A stretch of 64,000 bases of DNA, from contig NW_006763290.1 of the NCBI RefSeq assembly GCF_000218685.1, positions 2,322,792 to 2,386,791 on the forward strand. Reading direction: 5' to 3'. Shown piece by piece: positions 1 to 12,771 of this stretch. The notes under the pieces were generated by a model. That model was not told the DNA's origin, ran no database searches, and worked only from the letters and a program-made list of their open reading frames with translations. This DNA is from Serpula lacrymans var. lacrymans S7.9. Taxonomy: Eukaryota; Basidiomycota; Agaricomycetes; Boletales; Serpulaceae. The first letter of the stretch is position 1, and each line of letters starts with the position of its first letter. A program made the translations under genes and the position numbers.

Positions 1-176
1 TGACCAGCTCCACTAGGTGAGAGACTTATAGCTAAGAATAAAGGAAAGCAGTGTAGCACAAGAAAGCGGAGTTTGAACAAAAGGAAAGTGCTGCATCGCA
101 CAAGCATGTGAAAACTAAGGAAAAAAGTTAAAGCAGAAAAAGAAAATTGTAAGTCCAAAAATTATGTATTGTAACA
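1..176 (-). repeat. Ty3-type LTR, truncated by window edge
   Basis: This is the 5' part (in minus orientation) of an LTR family that recurs at least eight times in the window. It ends with the family's typical terminus, read on the plus strand as ...GTAACA at 171-176, and shares the conserved blocks 'tgaccagctccac' and 'gagtttgaacaaaaggaaag' with the copies at 5294-5707 and 58184-58600. Because the other end lies outside the window, whether it is a solo LTR or belongs to a full element cannot be decided. Confidence 0.85.
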
Positions 177-239
177 CCAAGCCCCAGAGGCCCATTGGAT
201 ATTGAGCAAAAATAGATCAGTTGAAGGAATCGTAAGATG

Positions 240-760
240 TGGTGGCTTGAGCTAACCAATTCACCTATCATGTCCCTTTGCTCTCTTGAGCTTTCACAGA
301 AATAAATATCCAAACCAGGTACCATTTGCAACAAGTTTTCAAACACAACTTGCTCTCTAAGTCCCCTAAATATAAACATGAGCAACTGATTTTTAGGGAC
401 CTGGTGCAAAGAAAATGAATAAATGTACTTAGCACTTGGGGCACTTCTGCCCTCCACATTAATATTGGCGAGCTCATCCAAACATTGGATGCCATTTTAG
501 TAAATTTTGATATTGCATAGAGCATGAATTGTTCTCCCAATATGCCTACCATAAAGCACCAAAAAATCTGTCATACCACTGGTCAATGTATCAGCCAAGT
601 CTCTGGGAAATCTGAAGCATGCTAACAGTCTTTTCCTCTGACCAAGATGTAAAGCACTTTCCCTCTGACTCCTGTTGGCATTGGTCCTTTCTAGATTGTG
701 GCAAGTGCCAGGAAAGGCATTATCAGGTTTGTGGGCGATTAACCTGGACAAGTCATCCAT
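240..760 (-). pseudogene. unknown protein remnant
   Basis: One minus-strand reading frame of about 170 residues runs through here with a single in-frame TAA near 497-499; both halves keep the same frame. It contains stretches such as LRFPRDLAD-like and QVPKNQLLMFIFRGL. I do not recognise the family. Sequence on the far side of the Cop1 element (about 4161-4400, minus) also looks coding in minus orientation, so the element may have inserted into this gene. No start codon, domain or regulatory signal is clear, and the break suggests a decayed gene. Confidence 0.35.
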
Positions 761-832
761 AATGCCACCTCATATGATATAAAGCTGACTATGTCAACTA
801 TCATACTTATCGGCTAATTACAGAGTTTGCTC

Positions 833-1004
833 TGTTTGAACTACAATAGTCATACCAAGTATTAGATTACAGTATCTCCAACTTCACGGTTACTAATACC
901 ACAGCCACAGCTTTGCTACATCCGTCGCATCACAGCTCTGACTACCTCAGCTCTCTGAGGCAGTCAGAACTATATTTCACTATATCTTAGATTGCCAGCT
1001 CACA
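833..1004 (+). repeat. Cop1 5' LTR
   Basis: The LTR begins TGTTTGAAC and ends GCTCACA, flanked on the left by the TGCTC duplication and on the right by the primer-binding site. It contains a short hairpin near 944-967 (CTGAC..CCTCAG / CTGAGG..GTCAG) at the place where the other copia LTRs carry an intron-linked hairpin. Here no GT donor follows the hairpin. Its last 36 bases recur at 4120-4155. Confidence 0.85.
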
Positions 1005-1016
1005 GGTTATGAGCCA
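1005..1016 (+). other. primer-binding site overlapping gag start
   Basis: GGTTATGAGCC directly follows the LTR. It is complementary to the anticodon stem-loop of a Met tRNA (anticodon CAU), the mode known for Drosophila copia, which uses a 5' half-molecule of initiator tRNA. The ATG of this site (1009-1011) is also the start of the gag frame. The same arrangement is seen at 19639 and, on the minus strand, at 62929-62940. Confidence 0.75.
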
Positions 1017-2138
1017 CGCAAACACTACTGATCAAGTGTTCCCATCAGCATTCTTGGGTATCTATGCTGTCCCAAAATTATCCGAGGACACATCAAACTG
1101 GATTCTATGGAAGTCCAGGACAGTCATGGCCCTGTCAGCCAAAGGCCTACTTCAGCAATTGCATGGACGTGTCAAAATCCAAAGGCTTACCCCATGTCAT
1201 CTGATGGCACTCACACACTCCTACACAATGGCACAACAAAGGCATTTGATGCTGACATAGAGGAAAACAAAAATTAGATAGATGCATACCTTCAAAAGTG
1301 AAGCTATGGTGCTACAACAATTGTATACAACTGTTAGCGACAGCATAAACTATCAAGTTCAAAGTCTCCCCACTGCTGCAGCCACATGGGACAAAATCTG
1401 TTGAATCCATAAAGGAAAGAGTGAGATTGTCCAAATTAACACAAGACAAAAACTCCAAGAGCTTTGCTGAAAATGTTAAAACACATCTGTCAGAAATGAT
1501 CAAACTGAGAGAAAAATTAGCTGGGATGGGTGCACCAGTAGCCAAAAGAGACCTCAGTGCAATAATAATGTCCTCACTACCGGAATTGTACTGCCCTCTA
1601 CTATCATTCATTACTGCAGCTGCACGAGTGTCAAATAACCCTCTATTGTCTCGGCAAATTATTCTTCACATTACCGAAGAAGCTGACTATTGATCTACCA
1701 CAAAAAAATCAATTGAATCAGCTCTTCATGCCCAAGACAAAAAAAAAAAAGTTGAAACCCACCAAAATAAAGACAAAATGCTCAAACTGTGACCGAGAAG
1801 GAAACACAGACAAAGAGTGCTGGAGAAAGGGTGGTGGAAAAGAAGGACAAGGTCCAAATCAGCGAAAGAAGAAGGACCATGCAAATACAGCTTGTGAACT
1901 CACTGCTGAAAATAACTATGCATTCACCACCTTTAAAATGTCTAATACTGCATCACAATCCGGCCAACAACAAAACTTGGACATCATTGTAGACTCTGGT
2001 GCTACATCCCATTTCTGCCCGGACAAAACAAAATTCAAATCTTTCAAGCCGATACAGCCTCATCCAATCATCAATGAACTACCTACACAAGTGCATGTGG
2101 CACATAGCCCCATCCTCTATAAGGACAATGTTGTCTAA
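1009..2138 (+). pseudogene. Cop1 gag and protease
   Basis: Gag starts at the ATG inside the primer-binding site (MSHANTTDQV...) and contains the usual copia N-terminal pattern 'VPKLSEDTSNWILWK'. Frame changes occur near 1260 and 1400, after which the gag C-terminal half (1421-1693) and a basic zinc-knuckle region (CSNCDREG... with CWRK, about 1780-1820) follow. The retropepsin motif DSGATSHFCP lies near 1990-2020 and is intact locally. After it the frame runs into a deletion that removed most of the region before the integrase. Gag would form the particle and the protease would cut the polyprotein, but this copy cannot make one. Confidence 0.8.
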
Positions 2139-4119
2139 AGAAACGGTCCAAGGAATCAAGCTGAACAAACTGTTCAATAACAAGTTCTGCAAATCCTGTG
2201 TCAAAGCAAAGATGACAAGGCTGCCAGTACCAAAGGAATCACTCACCCGTGCAAAATACTATAGAGAACATATTCATATGGATGTATGGGGACCTGCCCA
2301 AGTCAAATCAATTGGAAACAAACATCACTACATATCATTTACCAACAATTTCTCTTGTGAAATTACCATATATTTCAACAAAGGACAAAGCCCTCGCATC
2401 ATTCTGTGACTTTGTCAAACAATTAAACACTCAAAACAACGAAACTAAAATCAAACAAATGAGATCAGATGGCGGCGGCAAATATACAAGCAAAGATTCT
2501 GAAAACAAAAACTCACCTAGTACTGTTGTGCTTGAAGGGGAGATGCCTAAAACCAACTGCAACAGTCCTAAAAAAGAAATCAAAACAGAAACAAAAGAAG
2601 AAAACAACTCACCAGACAAAGCCGCTACATCCAATCTCATACATTGCATCCAACCACCAAACACTAATCAAGACCCTCCCACTGAGCGATCAAGTTGTCC
2701 TTGACCTCCTCCAGGATTTTACTTGGCCTAGAATCACAGCAGAAGAGCAACATCAGCATGGATGAAAAATGTTGATGGCAATCTAATGCAAAATGGCGAC
2801 AACTATGAATCAGAGTTTGCTCTGATCATTCATCAAGTGCTTGCGTCACATAACGCAGACTCACCATCAGTAACCCAGGTCCTCACAGGTCCAAACACCA
2901 ACAAATGGCGCAAGGCAATGGATGACAAGATAAAGGAGATAGAGAAACTATGCACCTGGGACATTGTGGTTTCGCCACCAAATGCCAACATAATCAAGTC
3001 ACATTTCGTCCTCAAAACCAAATCAGATTAAAATGGCCAAATATCCCGCTACAAGGCAAGGTTAGTTGCAAACAGATACACACAACAACAAGGCTTTGAC
3101 TTCAACAAAATATTTTGCCGCTGTTGCCAAATTACCATCTGTAAGGGCAGTATTAGCTAATACAGCAAGCCAGAAATGGCACATCCACCAAGTCAACATC
3201 AAAAATGCCTACCTAAATACTACGCTCAAGAAGGATGTCTTCATGAAGCCACCGCCAGGCTACTTGAAAGCCAAGGACGCTCACAAGGTCTTTAAGCTCA
3301 AGAAGAGCCTATATGGACTAAGGCAAGCCGGCCACGAGTAGTATGAAACACTCACACACACTCTACATGATATGGGCTTTATAAGATCAGCGGTCAACCA
3401 TGCAATCTTTTACTACCACAAACCAAATGAATCTGTTGTCTTATCCATATCTATTGACAACATCGTAATCACACCAGACACGCTACAAGCTATCAACGAC
3501 TTCAAGCATCAACTAACAAGTCCTTATGAAGTCTCCGACCTTGGAGAAATCAGGTGGCTGCTTGGATTTGCCATAAAGTATGACCGAGAGGCTCAAACCA
3601 TAGCCATATCCCAGAAAGTATATATAGATACAAAGGTCAAACACTTTGGACTAAAAAATGCAAAGCTAGCACCCACTCCGTTAGAACCTGGCCTGACTCT
3701 CAGCACTGAACAATCACCAGCTACGCCTAAACAGTATGACAAAATGAGCAACATTCCATACAAAGAGGCTGTAGAATGCCTCACCTGGATAGCACTTGGA
3801 TCTTGCCCCGTTGTAGCTTTTGCTACAGACATTGTAGCACAATTCAATCAAAATCCTGGTAAATGCCATTGGGACACAGTTAAAAGAATCATACACTACC
3901 TGAAGGGCACTCAAGAACTCTGTTTGAGATCAAATCCAGACAACAACACTATTCTATCATACACAGATGCTGACCATGCATCTCAGAGTCACCAACACTC
4001 CATATCCGGACATATCTCATTCTATGGCTTACCTGTTATCTGGGGTGCAAAGAAACAACCTATCATTGCCCTTTTGAGCACAGAATCTGAGTACATAGCC
4101 ACTACCCATGTCATCAAGG
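2139..4119 (+). pseudogene. Cop1 integrase-RT-RNase H
   Basis: The integrase zinc region is seen as FCKSCVKAKM (about 2185-2215) and is followed by HMDVWGPAQV; the catalytic core is then largely deleted (near 2420-2470). RT resumes at 2762 with the copia linker pattern WRKAMDDKIKEIEKL and runs through KARLVAN-like sequence, NAYLNTTL, PPPGYLKAKD and LYGLRQAG. The active-site box, normally xVDD, reads SIDN near 3450, so the second Asp is lost. RNase H ends in STESEYIATTH and then fuses to the LTR tail. Frame breaks lie near 3030 and 3341. Non-functional. Confidence 0.8.
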
Positions 4120-4155
4120 ACTATATCTCACTATATCTTAGATTGCCAGCTCACA
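4120..4155 (+). repeat. Cop1 3' LTR remnant
   Basis: These 36 bases match the last 36 bases of the 5' LTR with one difference and are followed by TGCTC, the same five bases that precede the 5' LTR. The rest of the 3' LTR, the polypurine tract and the end of RNase H were lost in one deletion. Confidence 0.85.
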
Positions 4156-4160
4156 TGCTC

Positions 4161-5288
4161 TGCAATTGGTCAGCAACCTGGTTAACATTTCAACCCAGCA
4201 TATAAACATGGCCTGGTATACAACATACATCATGTCCTCCACATCCAAAATTCCCTTCACCAATGAGTGAACTGACCAACACAGTATGCCACCTATATAT
4301 TTGTTGCATTCGGTGTTAGGAGGTCTTGGACAATGGATTATTTCTTCACTTTAATGCAGAAGCTAGAGACCTGCACCCATGGTTATGGTAAAGCTCAAAG
4401 ACAGACATATTGACATACTTGCCTAACCATAGTTGTAATCCAGGCCTATCACCAACACTGGGGAGCGGGTTATCCCCTCTAACATAGCAGAACATTGATG
4501 GCTCTATAATTTTCTCAGACCTTGCTGCCTCTGTGTTATCACCCTCAATGATAGGGGCTCATACACCAAAACTGCTATATACCTAGCCAAGGGTGGTCCT
4601 TCTGTCAGAGAGTATGTTGCAGTGTGTGCTAATCACCACTATGGTTATTACAGTGAGTTTTTATTTCCTTGTGTTGTCTGTCAAACTCAATAATTGTGGT
4701 CAATCAGTATGGACTGTATGTATTCTAGAAATGACCTAATGGTGACTAGACTCTTACTGTGATGTACATATGCAGCCATGATACTTGTGCATAACATGAA
4801 TTCACTGGTTTGCACAGATAGTGAGGCTCCTTGTCTACGTGTAATCTGGAAGATTGTGAGACAGAGAATGATTGGAGGCCTCTGAGTATGTACCTATCAG
4901 CCAAAAAATACCTCAGCTGATACAACATAGGCTGGTTAATAATTTATCCAGGGATTGATGATATTGTTGCAACTATTGAACATTGTCTGTCACCTGCTTA
5001 TCCCCCGGAAACCATTATTGATAAAGTACTTTGACTAGAAAGATTGACTTACCCTGGGCTGATGAGGGAGGATTTTATTTGTCTCTTTGCAATGTGTACT
5101 TGTGGGTTGGTGATGACAATACACATTTTTCATCATCACCAGTGTGTTCAATTGATTGTATGGACTGGACAGCCCAACACGATTGATCTTACACAGGATA
5201 ACTCTTGAAGATGCATGCATAAGGCACAATCACTATCATTAGCTTTCTTCACTTGAGTAGATAGTCAACACTGAAGAAAAAACATACA
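4161..5288. other. no gene recognised
   Basis: Short open frames only, none with a recognisable motif. About 4161-4400 may be coding-like on the minus strand and could be the other half of the broken gene at 240-760. The remainder shows neither repeats shared with the window nor a promoter or splice pattern I can support. Confidence 0.4.
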
Positions 5289-5293
5289 GTCTT

Positions 5294-5707
5294 TCTAACA
5301 ACCAAGATGTTGTATACTCTGGCGCACAACTCAGACAAGCAGTAGTGAAGTGAGCGGGAGTGGTTACCCCTTAAGATAGGATTGAGTTAGTTGTGGGTAA
5401 ACAATAGGACAACTCACTGAAGAGTCTCCTTGATCTATTAAGGTATTTATACTACTACAGACTACTTGTATATGTGTACTATACAGTTGATGAAGGCAGT
5501 GGCTGATGATGTCATAGGGCACAGCCCGTGTGACCAGCTTTACTGCGTGAGAGACTCATAACTAAGAATAAAGAAAAGCAGCGCAGCTTGAGAAAGTGGA
5601 GTTTGAACAGAAATAGAAAGTGCCACATGGCACAGTGTGTGGAAACTACAGAAGAAAGTTAAAGTGGAGGATAAAATTTAAAGGTCCAAAAATTGTGTAT
5701 CGTAACA
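5294..5707 (-). repeat. solo Ty3-type LTR
   Basis: Full-length (414 bp) minus-strand copy of the common LTR family, flanked by the 5-bp duplication GTCTT (5289-5293 and 5708-5712). The outer terminus reads TC instead of TG, a point change. No internal element sequence lies on either side, so this is a solo LTR left by LTR-LTR recombination. Confidence 0.9.
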
Positions 5708-5712
5708 GTCTT

Positions 5713-8700
5713 GCTATTATTAGGAGATGTGTAGCTATAGTGAGGCAATATAGTGCTTCATCTAAGTTTTTCTGAAAATTATAATGTGAGCGCTGGAATT
5801 GAGGTGTTAAAACCAGAATCCAAGATAAACAATGTACCCTTCAAACTTCCTATCCAATATAACCAATGAAACAGTTGTAAAATCCAAACTATATGTATAC
5901 TACTCTAAATCCTCTATAATCACCCATCATATTGATATCGTATTGGTTGCCGCAAACATCATTAAACATGCCATTGGCAACTGCATCAGATCCAAACTGG
6001 GCAAAACCAGCTGATCTCATGGCCTTCTTTTGAGTCAGATAGTTTTCAATATTATTTTGTGAATGAGTTTATGCTCACTAAATTGCGCTATTATAATAAT
6101 TAGCGGGAACAAATGAATGACCAGCCGCCGCAGAATATGTACACTCACACTTTGATTTTCCTACTAAGGAATATTGTTAACACAATTGTTATGGCTGTGT
6201 TGTCATACATGAAAAAGGTTTTGTGTATGGACATGGCATTCCACAACATATTGTACCCCACCAAAAGTACCTCATCTTGAAGTACACATCCCAAAATACT
6301 GTGTTGCAAAGTTTTATATTTTGATGACCGCTAGTTCTGGAGATATGAGTCAAACAAGAATTCTTGTATCACACTTACTATCAGCCACTGGCAGCCACAC
6401 TGAAATTTGACCACATGTCTTGCACATGGTCAGTTTCTGAAAAGGGAAAGTGAATTTTCCATGACATAATCTGCCTTTTTTTCAACAACCACTTCACCAA
6501 TCACTCCGGTTTTGGGGGAGTAGGTAATAATTCTGTGCCCCTTTCAGTCTGGATACTTTTTGAGGGCTTCCAAATAAGGAAATTCTCCAAATTCTTGTTT
6601 TACTGTGGAGAAGGCTGACTTGGCATTTGTTTCTTATAAATAGAACACTGTGCCTGACTGAGTCATATTTTGCTCCACATTTTCCAATTACTTTTCTATT
6701 TTTAGTCTCAAAAAGACCGCTCTAGAATCATCTAGATTCCCAATAGATGGTTCTGGCCTTGAATTCCCATTAGTTATTTTGGTACTATCATTTGTAATTA
6801 CCAACTAGGAAGGAGCCCCTATAGCCAAAAGGTATATAAAAAGGCCAATTTTCCACCTAATAAAAAAAAGCTTTTACTTACAAGCAGTCTCCACATAAGT
6901 AGACAACCACTCAGAAGTCAACTAGCTTTTGCCTAGAAAGCATACAAGATTTATTGCCCACCCTAGGAAGCTTAGTCATCAAGTCATTTCACAGATAACA
7001 GTAGTCCAAGTGTGATTACAGTCTGTTATTGTTTATTATTTGCCACCAGTAGTTCTAGTATTCTATAGTTCATCTCAAACTTATATCAGTCATCTATTGA
7101 TCTGGTGTAAGCTCATCTACAGTCATTCACTGAAGCATAGTCAAGTATTGCTTCACCCTTCTATTGACCATCAGTGTATCATAGTTTGTCCTTTATCAAG
7201 TGTAGGACACTATTGTTTTTATTCTATTAGTCTCTCAACAAGCGAGGACTATCATTGTCACACCTAGTGTTGGCTATATCTTGAAGCTAGTCACGTAACA
7301 CTTCAAACTCTCATGTACCCTTATACCTCTATTCACATACTACCACTTGTCCTTTATATCACCAAGGACATATCTACCATTGTCATATCAGTCTTCCAGA
7401 GCACAAGGACTATTGACATACTCACAATATAAGGGATCATTAACTTCTACCCCACGAATGAACTAGGTTATTACATGTTGTCCAGCTTAGGTTGTAAACT
7501 TCCGGTAACCCTAGGATAAAGAAGCTTTGGTAGCTATCCCATATCAAATACTTTATCAACAAGACAGCGTAAATGACGTTTACTTCAGATTGTCGCATCA
7601 GTAGCTGTACAGTCCATTATTTCCATATCAGTTAACAGTGTAAGAAAATGTGAATAACTTGACTTACATGCTTGCAAGCCAAGCCAGCAATAAGCCCAAT
7701 TGCAAAACAGATGGTTTTCTCAATCATAGGGGCTGGCAATAATTACTGAATTAAGTAAGAAGGTGTTAGATGGTGGATGGAGATAAGGTTATTAGTTCAG
7801 AGAGAATTTCTGGTCTGGCACTCACCTAGATTCCTGGTAACCCAATATATAATGGCAGTGGGTTGGTGTGTGCAGTAGTTGGGTTGGGGCAATTGTTGTG
7901 GTTGTGTCTTCAGTTTGAGCTCTCAGCATAAGAATCAATCCACTTGGGTTTTGTTAACTGGGTTTTAGTGCACTAATTATGAAAAGTCAGTGAGTCAGTA
8001 TATTATGTCTGACACAAAATTGTTTGCACTCAATTGGGCCAAAACTGATCATGATTGAGGCCCACAGAAAATAAGAACATCACCCGCAAATAAATAAATT
8101 CCTTGATTGATGTCATACATCTGTATATTTTTTGCATTCACAATGGATGAGCAATGAATATACCATTTCTAGGAGAGGGCAGTACTGAATTTGAGGATTA
8201 TTGTCGAACACTGCAAACTGGCAATATAAATTCCAGGCTAATATCCATCTCCTCCAGGTTTGAACAGCCCAGTACACTGTATATTTCACAAAAAGTTAAA
8301 GACAGCCAAAGAAAAAATAGTGAAAAACAAAACTATCAGCTGTAGCATGGGATAACATGTATAGAGAGGAAGAACTTAGTGCAGTACAACGGGGCTAAGA
8401 AAGAAATTGTGACATAAAATATAGCATAAAGTAGACAGAAAAGGCATAGTGTATGAATGTGTATGTGTATATTCAAAAAAAAACAGTCAGATGAAACTCA
8501 GATATGCAAGGTGTGTATTGCAAACTGGCAGAAAGTACAAACCTGGCCTAGAAAGAGTGTTGCCTTTGGCGAGGGGTTGACAATGCAAAGGACCACTAGC
8601 CATTATATTCCTCAATTTGTTCAGGGTGTAGTCCATGAGTTGCATTGAGAGCTTGTGCAGGTTGCACAATTTGACAAATTGCTGCATCCAATGGCTCCAA

Positions 8701-9080
8701 CATATCTGACAGTGCTTGGGCATGGGGATAGACAGGAGCAGCTAATCCAATGTATGATTCATTTGTTAATGAATGTGCTGCAGTGGGAACCAGTGAAGTT
8801 TGATCCTCAGTGCCAGTCAGAGGAAGTTGATGAAAATGTGTAACCGGTGATGATACTCAAGATTTATCAGCTGATTCTGATATACCCAGTGGGACAAAGC
8901 TGGGGGTGGATTTACATCAGTTCATTTTAAAATTGAGCGGGAGAAACTTACTTATGTGCATCAACATTTTCAATCCACAGTGAAGTCCTACATGCCCTGA
9001 ATTGGGGACTAGGCTGCATTAATTTGTCTCACATATTCTAACGCTCGGAGGAAAATGTGTTGGTAATTTGCACTGCTGAA
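5713..9080. other. no gene recognised; LTR-like promoter signature near 6.8 kb
   Basis: No protein family was seen. At 6829-6840 a TATA-type sequence (GGTATATAAAAAGG) is followed by an A-rich run and a long pyrimidine-rich, CATCAGT-like stretch to about 7650, which resembles the U3-R-U5 order of an LTR, but I could not find its ends or a target duplication. Short open frames at 8154-8345 and 8655-8843 have no recognisable motif. Confidence 0.4.
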
Positions 9081-9087
9081 TGGACCT

Positions 9088-9222
9088 ATTCTCTAGTTAC
9101 TCACATTGGACTCTAGGTACTGTATACATCTTATACTCTCTAATAATAAAGTTACTCACATTGGACTCTAGTTTCCAGTCCTTGATTGCTCTCAGCAAGT
9201 GGCTAGACACTTTCTTTAAGCT
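9088..9222 (+). repeat. fragment of a second LTR family
   Basis: This segment matches 21700-21830, inside the solo LTR at 21518-21850. Both carry two spaced copies of a 'gttactca..ttggactctag' unit and then 'tctcagcaagtggctagacac'. The ends are not conserved, so it is a degraded fragment. Confidence 0.6.
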
Positions 9223-9864
9223 TTGTTCTTAATAGGATCATCTGATCACAATCCTGAGCATCAACAGTTGAATGCATGGCAGAGCTATGTCACAAATTAT
9301 TAAATATTAAAATAATATGTACACATTCTTTGCTTATGATTGTAAGAACATATGTGTATGTATCTGGTAAGCTGATAACTTGATCACCGCTGAAGAGAAC
9401 CAATGGTACAGCTTCCTCAAAAGCTGGGTGTTGGAGTGGTGCTACCGAGTTTCCCCTGAGATCAACAATAAATCAGATCATACATTGAATATACAATAAT
9501 ATAATAAGGGGATATTCTACTGCACTATCTAATATACTGGCCAAACTGAATCCCAGTAGCTAGAGAGGAGATTGCAAACCATCAACTGGACTTCAGATCT
9601 TGTTTATTGTCTATCACCAGACCAGAAGAAATTGTAAGATGGCCTACTATCACCACAGCTGGATATATTTTGCGCTTTTTTATTGCCTTTACCTCTATTG
9701 GTATTAGAACAAGAAGTTAGAGGCCCCTCTTCCACAACCTGCTTCAAGTGAGTCCGGTCATTACTCCTCAGGCTATAGATCTTATCCCTAAATATTATAA
9801 GCATATGTTGATCAGCCAGTCATCCAGCGCTTGATGACAGGGTGTAATAAGCTAAAAAGTACAG

Positions 9865-10316
9865 TTAATAATCTATACTCAAACCCAGTGAGTTTGGATG
9901 AGCGGTGATCCATTGTTGAGTAGCGTTAAAAATATGTTCATCCACAATGTCCTGGTTCAAAACTCCAAATATGTGAAGCAAATCAGCGGCACGAGCATGA
10001 AGGAGTGCATCCTTCAAAATTTGGTAGTTGTCCACAGCCAGGCGCGCCTGGTACCAGTTTAGTGTGTGCCATGTCCTCTCTATCTGAACATATGGGTGGA
10101 TTACTTGCTCTATCACTTCCTCACTATTGCTAGACCAATTCGCTTGACTGGATTTTTGAGTAAAGCAAGGAGCCCTACAGATGGAGTAACATGACCCAAT
10201 CCATATCTTGATAATTCTTGCAAAAGGTCATTGCTTGGCAGTTTAACAAAGCTAATAATACCATAATCAGATTGTTTGTGATCATCTCCATCAGGGACTG
10301 CAGAATGTTGATACAT
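9865..10316 (-). pseudogene. unknown protein remnant
   Basis: Two overlapping minus-strand frames join near 10113-10116 to give about 150 residues: an upstream part starting MYQHSAVPDGDD and a downstream part with QIERTWHTLNWYQ and ending NSLGLSIDY. The overlap in different frames suggests a small indel. The composition looks like real protein, but I do not know the family and saw no domain motif. Confidence 0.3.
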
Positions 10317-11859
10317 TAAAAGTTCCCCATTGAAGGTAGAACTTGAAGGAATTGACTGGAGATAGGAATATTAGGTACAAATATTGCATGATACCTCAAC
10401 ACCTACTTGATGGGAGCTGGAGGCAACACACTATAATAGAACATTAGAGCCAGTTATCTGATTAAGCTACAAGAACACACCTTGAACACACCTACCATAT
10501 GATTATCCTCACCCAAGTAGTAAAATATGTTAAAGTTGATTTAATTGTCCAAAAGTATATGGTTATAAATATCAAGATGATAATAAAATATTATTAGACA
10601 CATACTTGACTCGAGCTGGAGGCAATAGGCTATTATTCACCATTAGATGTAACTTAGTAGGTGATAAAAGACACTTGCTTTTGAACTGTTTGTACACGCA
10701 AACAGTGAACAAGTTGCAAGCACGTGGATTCAAAATCCCTAAATATAATCTGTGAAGAGTAAAAGACTGGTATCCCCAGGAGTCACTATCAAGAGGCCAA
10801 GCTGAATAAGGGTAGCAGAGACAAGACTTACAACAACTAAGGAGCTTGGAGCGCATGTAAATGCAATAGAAAGTCACAACACCAATTTGGAAATGCACCG
10901 GGACATCAGGAGTACATCCTTTACTGCCTAGCAGTGATAATGAAGTGCTGTGTCAACATGAGATATAGCTATAGGTTTGTTGTAAATGTACTCTGTAGTG
11001 ATGCTGTAGCATTGCTTAGTATGTTGCACCAAAATGGAGCAGCTGTGGTGCATTGTATGCTAAGATATAATATTGAAGCACTGACAAGTCAAAGGAGTGG
11101 AATGTGTGTCAATATGTATATGTATTGAAAGAAGAGAATCACCAACATACTTTGTATACTATGTGGTGCAGATATAGACATGTGCATGATACACATTCCC
11201 ATTAGACAAAATGGACTGATGTCTGCTGAGATTATATTAATATGATATGCCCATTCAAATTTCAGAGCATACCAAATGGTAGAATGATCACTGTATTCAG
11301 GGGTATGGAAGAATATTGTATATTCTATGGTACACATTTTTGATAAGGGCAATAAGGTCAAATAAAATGTGTAACTTGCCTAAACCACTAACATTCCCCT
11401 TAAGTACCATCAGTCAGCTTTGGAAAGAGGTCAGACATGTCAGACCCCCCCAACGAGTCAGGTCAGTACACTTCTGCAGGGAGGCACAAAGTCATTGGAA
11501 GAATTTGGTGCCAAGATTCTGTGAAGATGAACAGTGGTTGAGTACACGTGCAGAAAGGGATATCTCATAGAGCAAAGTTATATGGACAGCTGCTGACTGC
11601 AGTCAGTGGCTTGGACCTTTGTCAGTCATAGAATATTAATATGGAGGTCACTATGAAGGTATGAGCGTAGATTACTACAACACTGTGTTGATATTGAAGC
11701 ACACATGACTACTGCCATGAATCCCAGATATAGATGAAGCCCTCACCTAATGTCCACTTGGGCTGGGCTCAATTTTACATAAAAAAAGCCTCATGTTCCC
11801 CAGTGACCATAAGTTCAGATACGCAGTATCCTAGTCAACATCCTCTCTGCTGAATAATA
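10317..11859. other. no gene recognised
   Basis: Several 60-108 residue open frames exist on both strands but none has a recognisable motif or supports splicing to neighbours. The frame at 11316-11570 is the only one with protein-like composition. Confidence 0.35.
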
Positions 11860-12435
11860 GTGAACCCTATATTATTATGGAACATGCTTCAGTCTACTGA
11901 CTGTCACAGATTTGTTCAGAGTCCCGCCTCTCAATGTCCCTTTTGTCAGCATAATTATCCCACTTTTGAAACAATCAGTGTGAAAGATTTCTCACAGTCT
12001 ATTCTTTTGTTGCTATCCCCGGTCTCCTCACCATGCACATATAACTATTCTTTACAGACCCCTATTTTAAATTCCTTGTCTAAATATTTGTTTAATCGGG
12101 AGGGTAATAAAGATAAAGATATGGAAGAGAATATTTTATTTGAACTCTTAAAAGGTGCAAAAGATCTTACTGGGCAGGTGAGTGACATTAAAATAATGTG
12201 GAGATTATGGTAATGACATTATAACTAGCCTGAAACAAGCATCCCCATAAAATTAGACTCTGGTGAGGCAAAGAGAAGCCTAGAGGCCGCACACAAGTCT
12301 CGCCATATTATACAAGCTGTGACTGTTAGTGCCAAGCAAAAGTGGCAGCAACATCTAATACAAACCAACAACTACAAGGGCTGTATATCTGCTGCTCACA
12401 AAGAACTCAACAGTGTTTGCCATAAAATCAGATGA
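11860..12435 (+). pseudogene. unknown protein remnant
   Basis: An open frame of 117 residues includes a CPFCQHNYP segment (a single CxxC pair) and an acidic C-terminal part (NREGNKDKDMEENILFELL). After a break, a further protein-like stretch follows with SGEAKRSLEAAHKSRHI and KQKWQQHLIQ (about 12255-12435). I do not recognise the family. Treated as a relic gene because no start, splice or stop fits the whole. Confidence 0.25.
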
Positions 12436-12771
12436 TTGTGTACCATCACACTGTGCCTGTATTCTTGAAGGTGGTGACCTGATCATGCCTGATAATATGT
12501 CTAAACTGTCTAGGGGATTTAGTTGGCAGGCTCCTCCAAGAGTATTGGTCTAGGGCGTGTTTTTTTCACAATTGGTAAGCTTACAATCTGACTATGAATG
12601 TGCTAAACTAATAGTAGAAACATTTAGGCTAATATGTGCTTGCTACATTGTATTATGTTTTTTCTTGTGTAGAGTTTCCAACTTTCCACTGTACAGACTG
12701 TGGATATGTTTTATCAATGTTTATTTGCATATGTGGTATTAAATAGTTATTGAAAATGATATGCATGCCTA

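Larger units (their letters stand above)
833..4155 (+). mobile_element. Ty1/copia retrotransposon Cop1 (internally deleted)
   Basis: A copia element bounded by perfect 5-bp target duplications TGCTC (828-832 and 4156-4160). Order: 5' LTR (833-1004), primer-binding site, gag, protease, integrase remnant, reverse transcriptase and RNase H, which is the copia order (integrase before RT). It is about 3.3 kb, shorter than the usual 5 kb. The integrase core is largely missing between about 2420 and 2760, and RNase H runs straight into the last 36 bases of the 3' LTR. It is dead: frames are broken and the RT active-site box is altered. Confidence 0.9.

Noticed and set aside
5713..9080. Full LTR at 6.7-7.65 kb based on TATA and pyrimidine tract
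   Set aside because: No terminal TG/CA pair or target duplication and no second copy found in the window.
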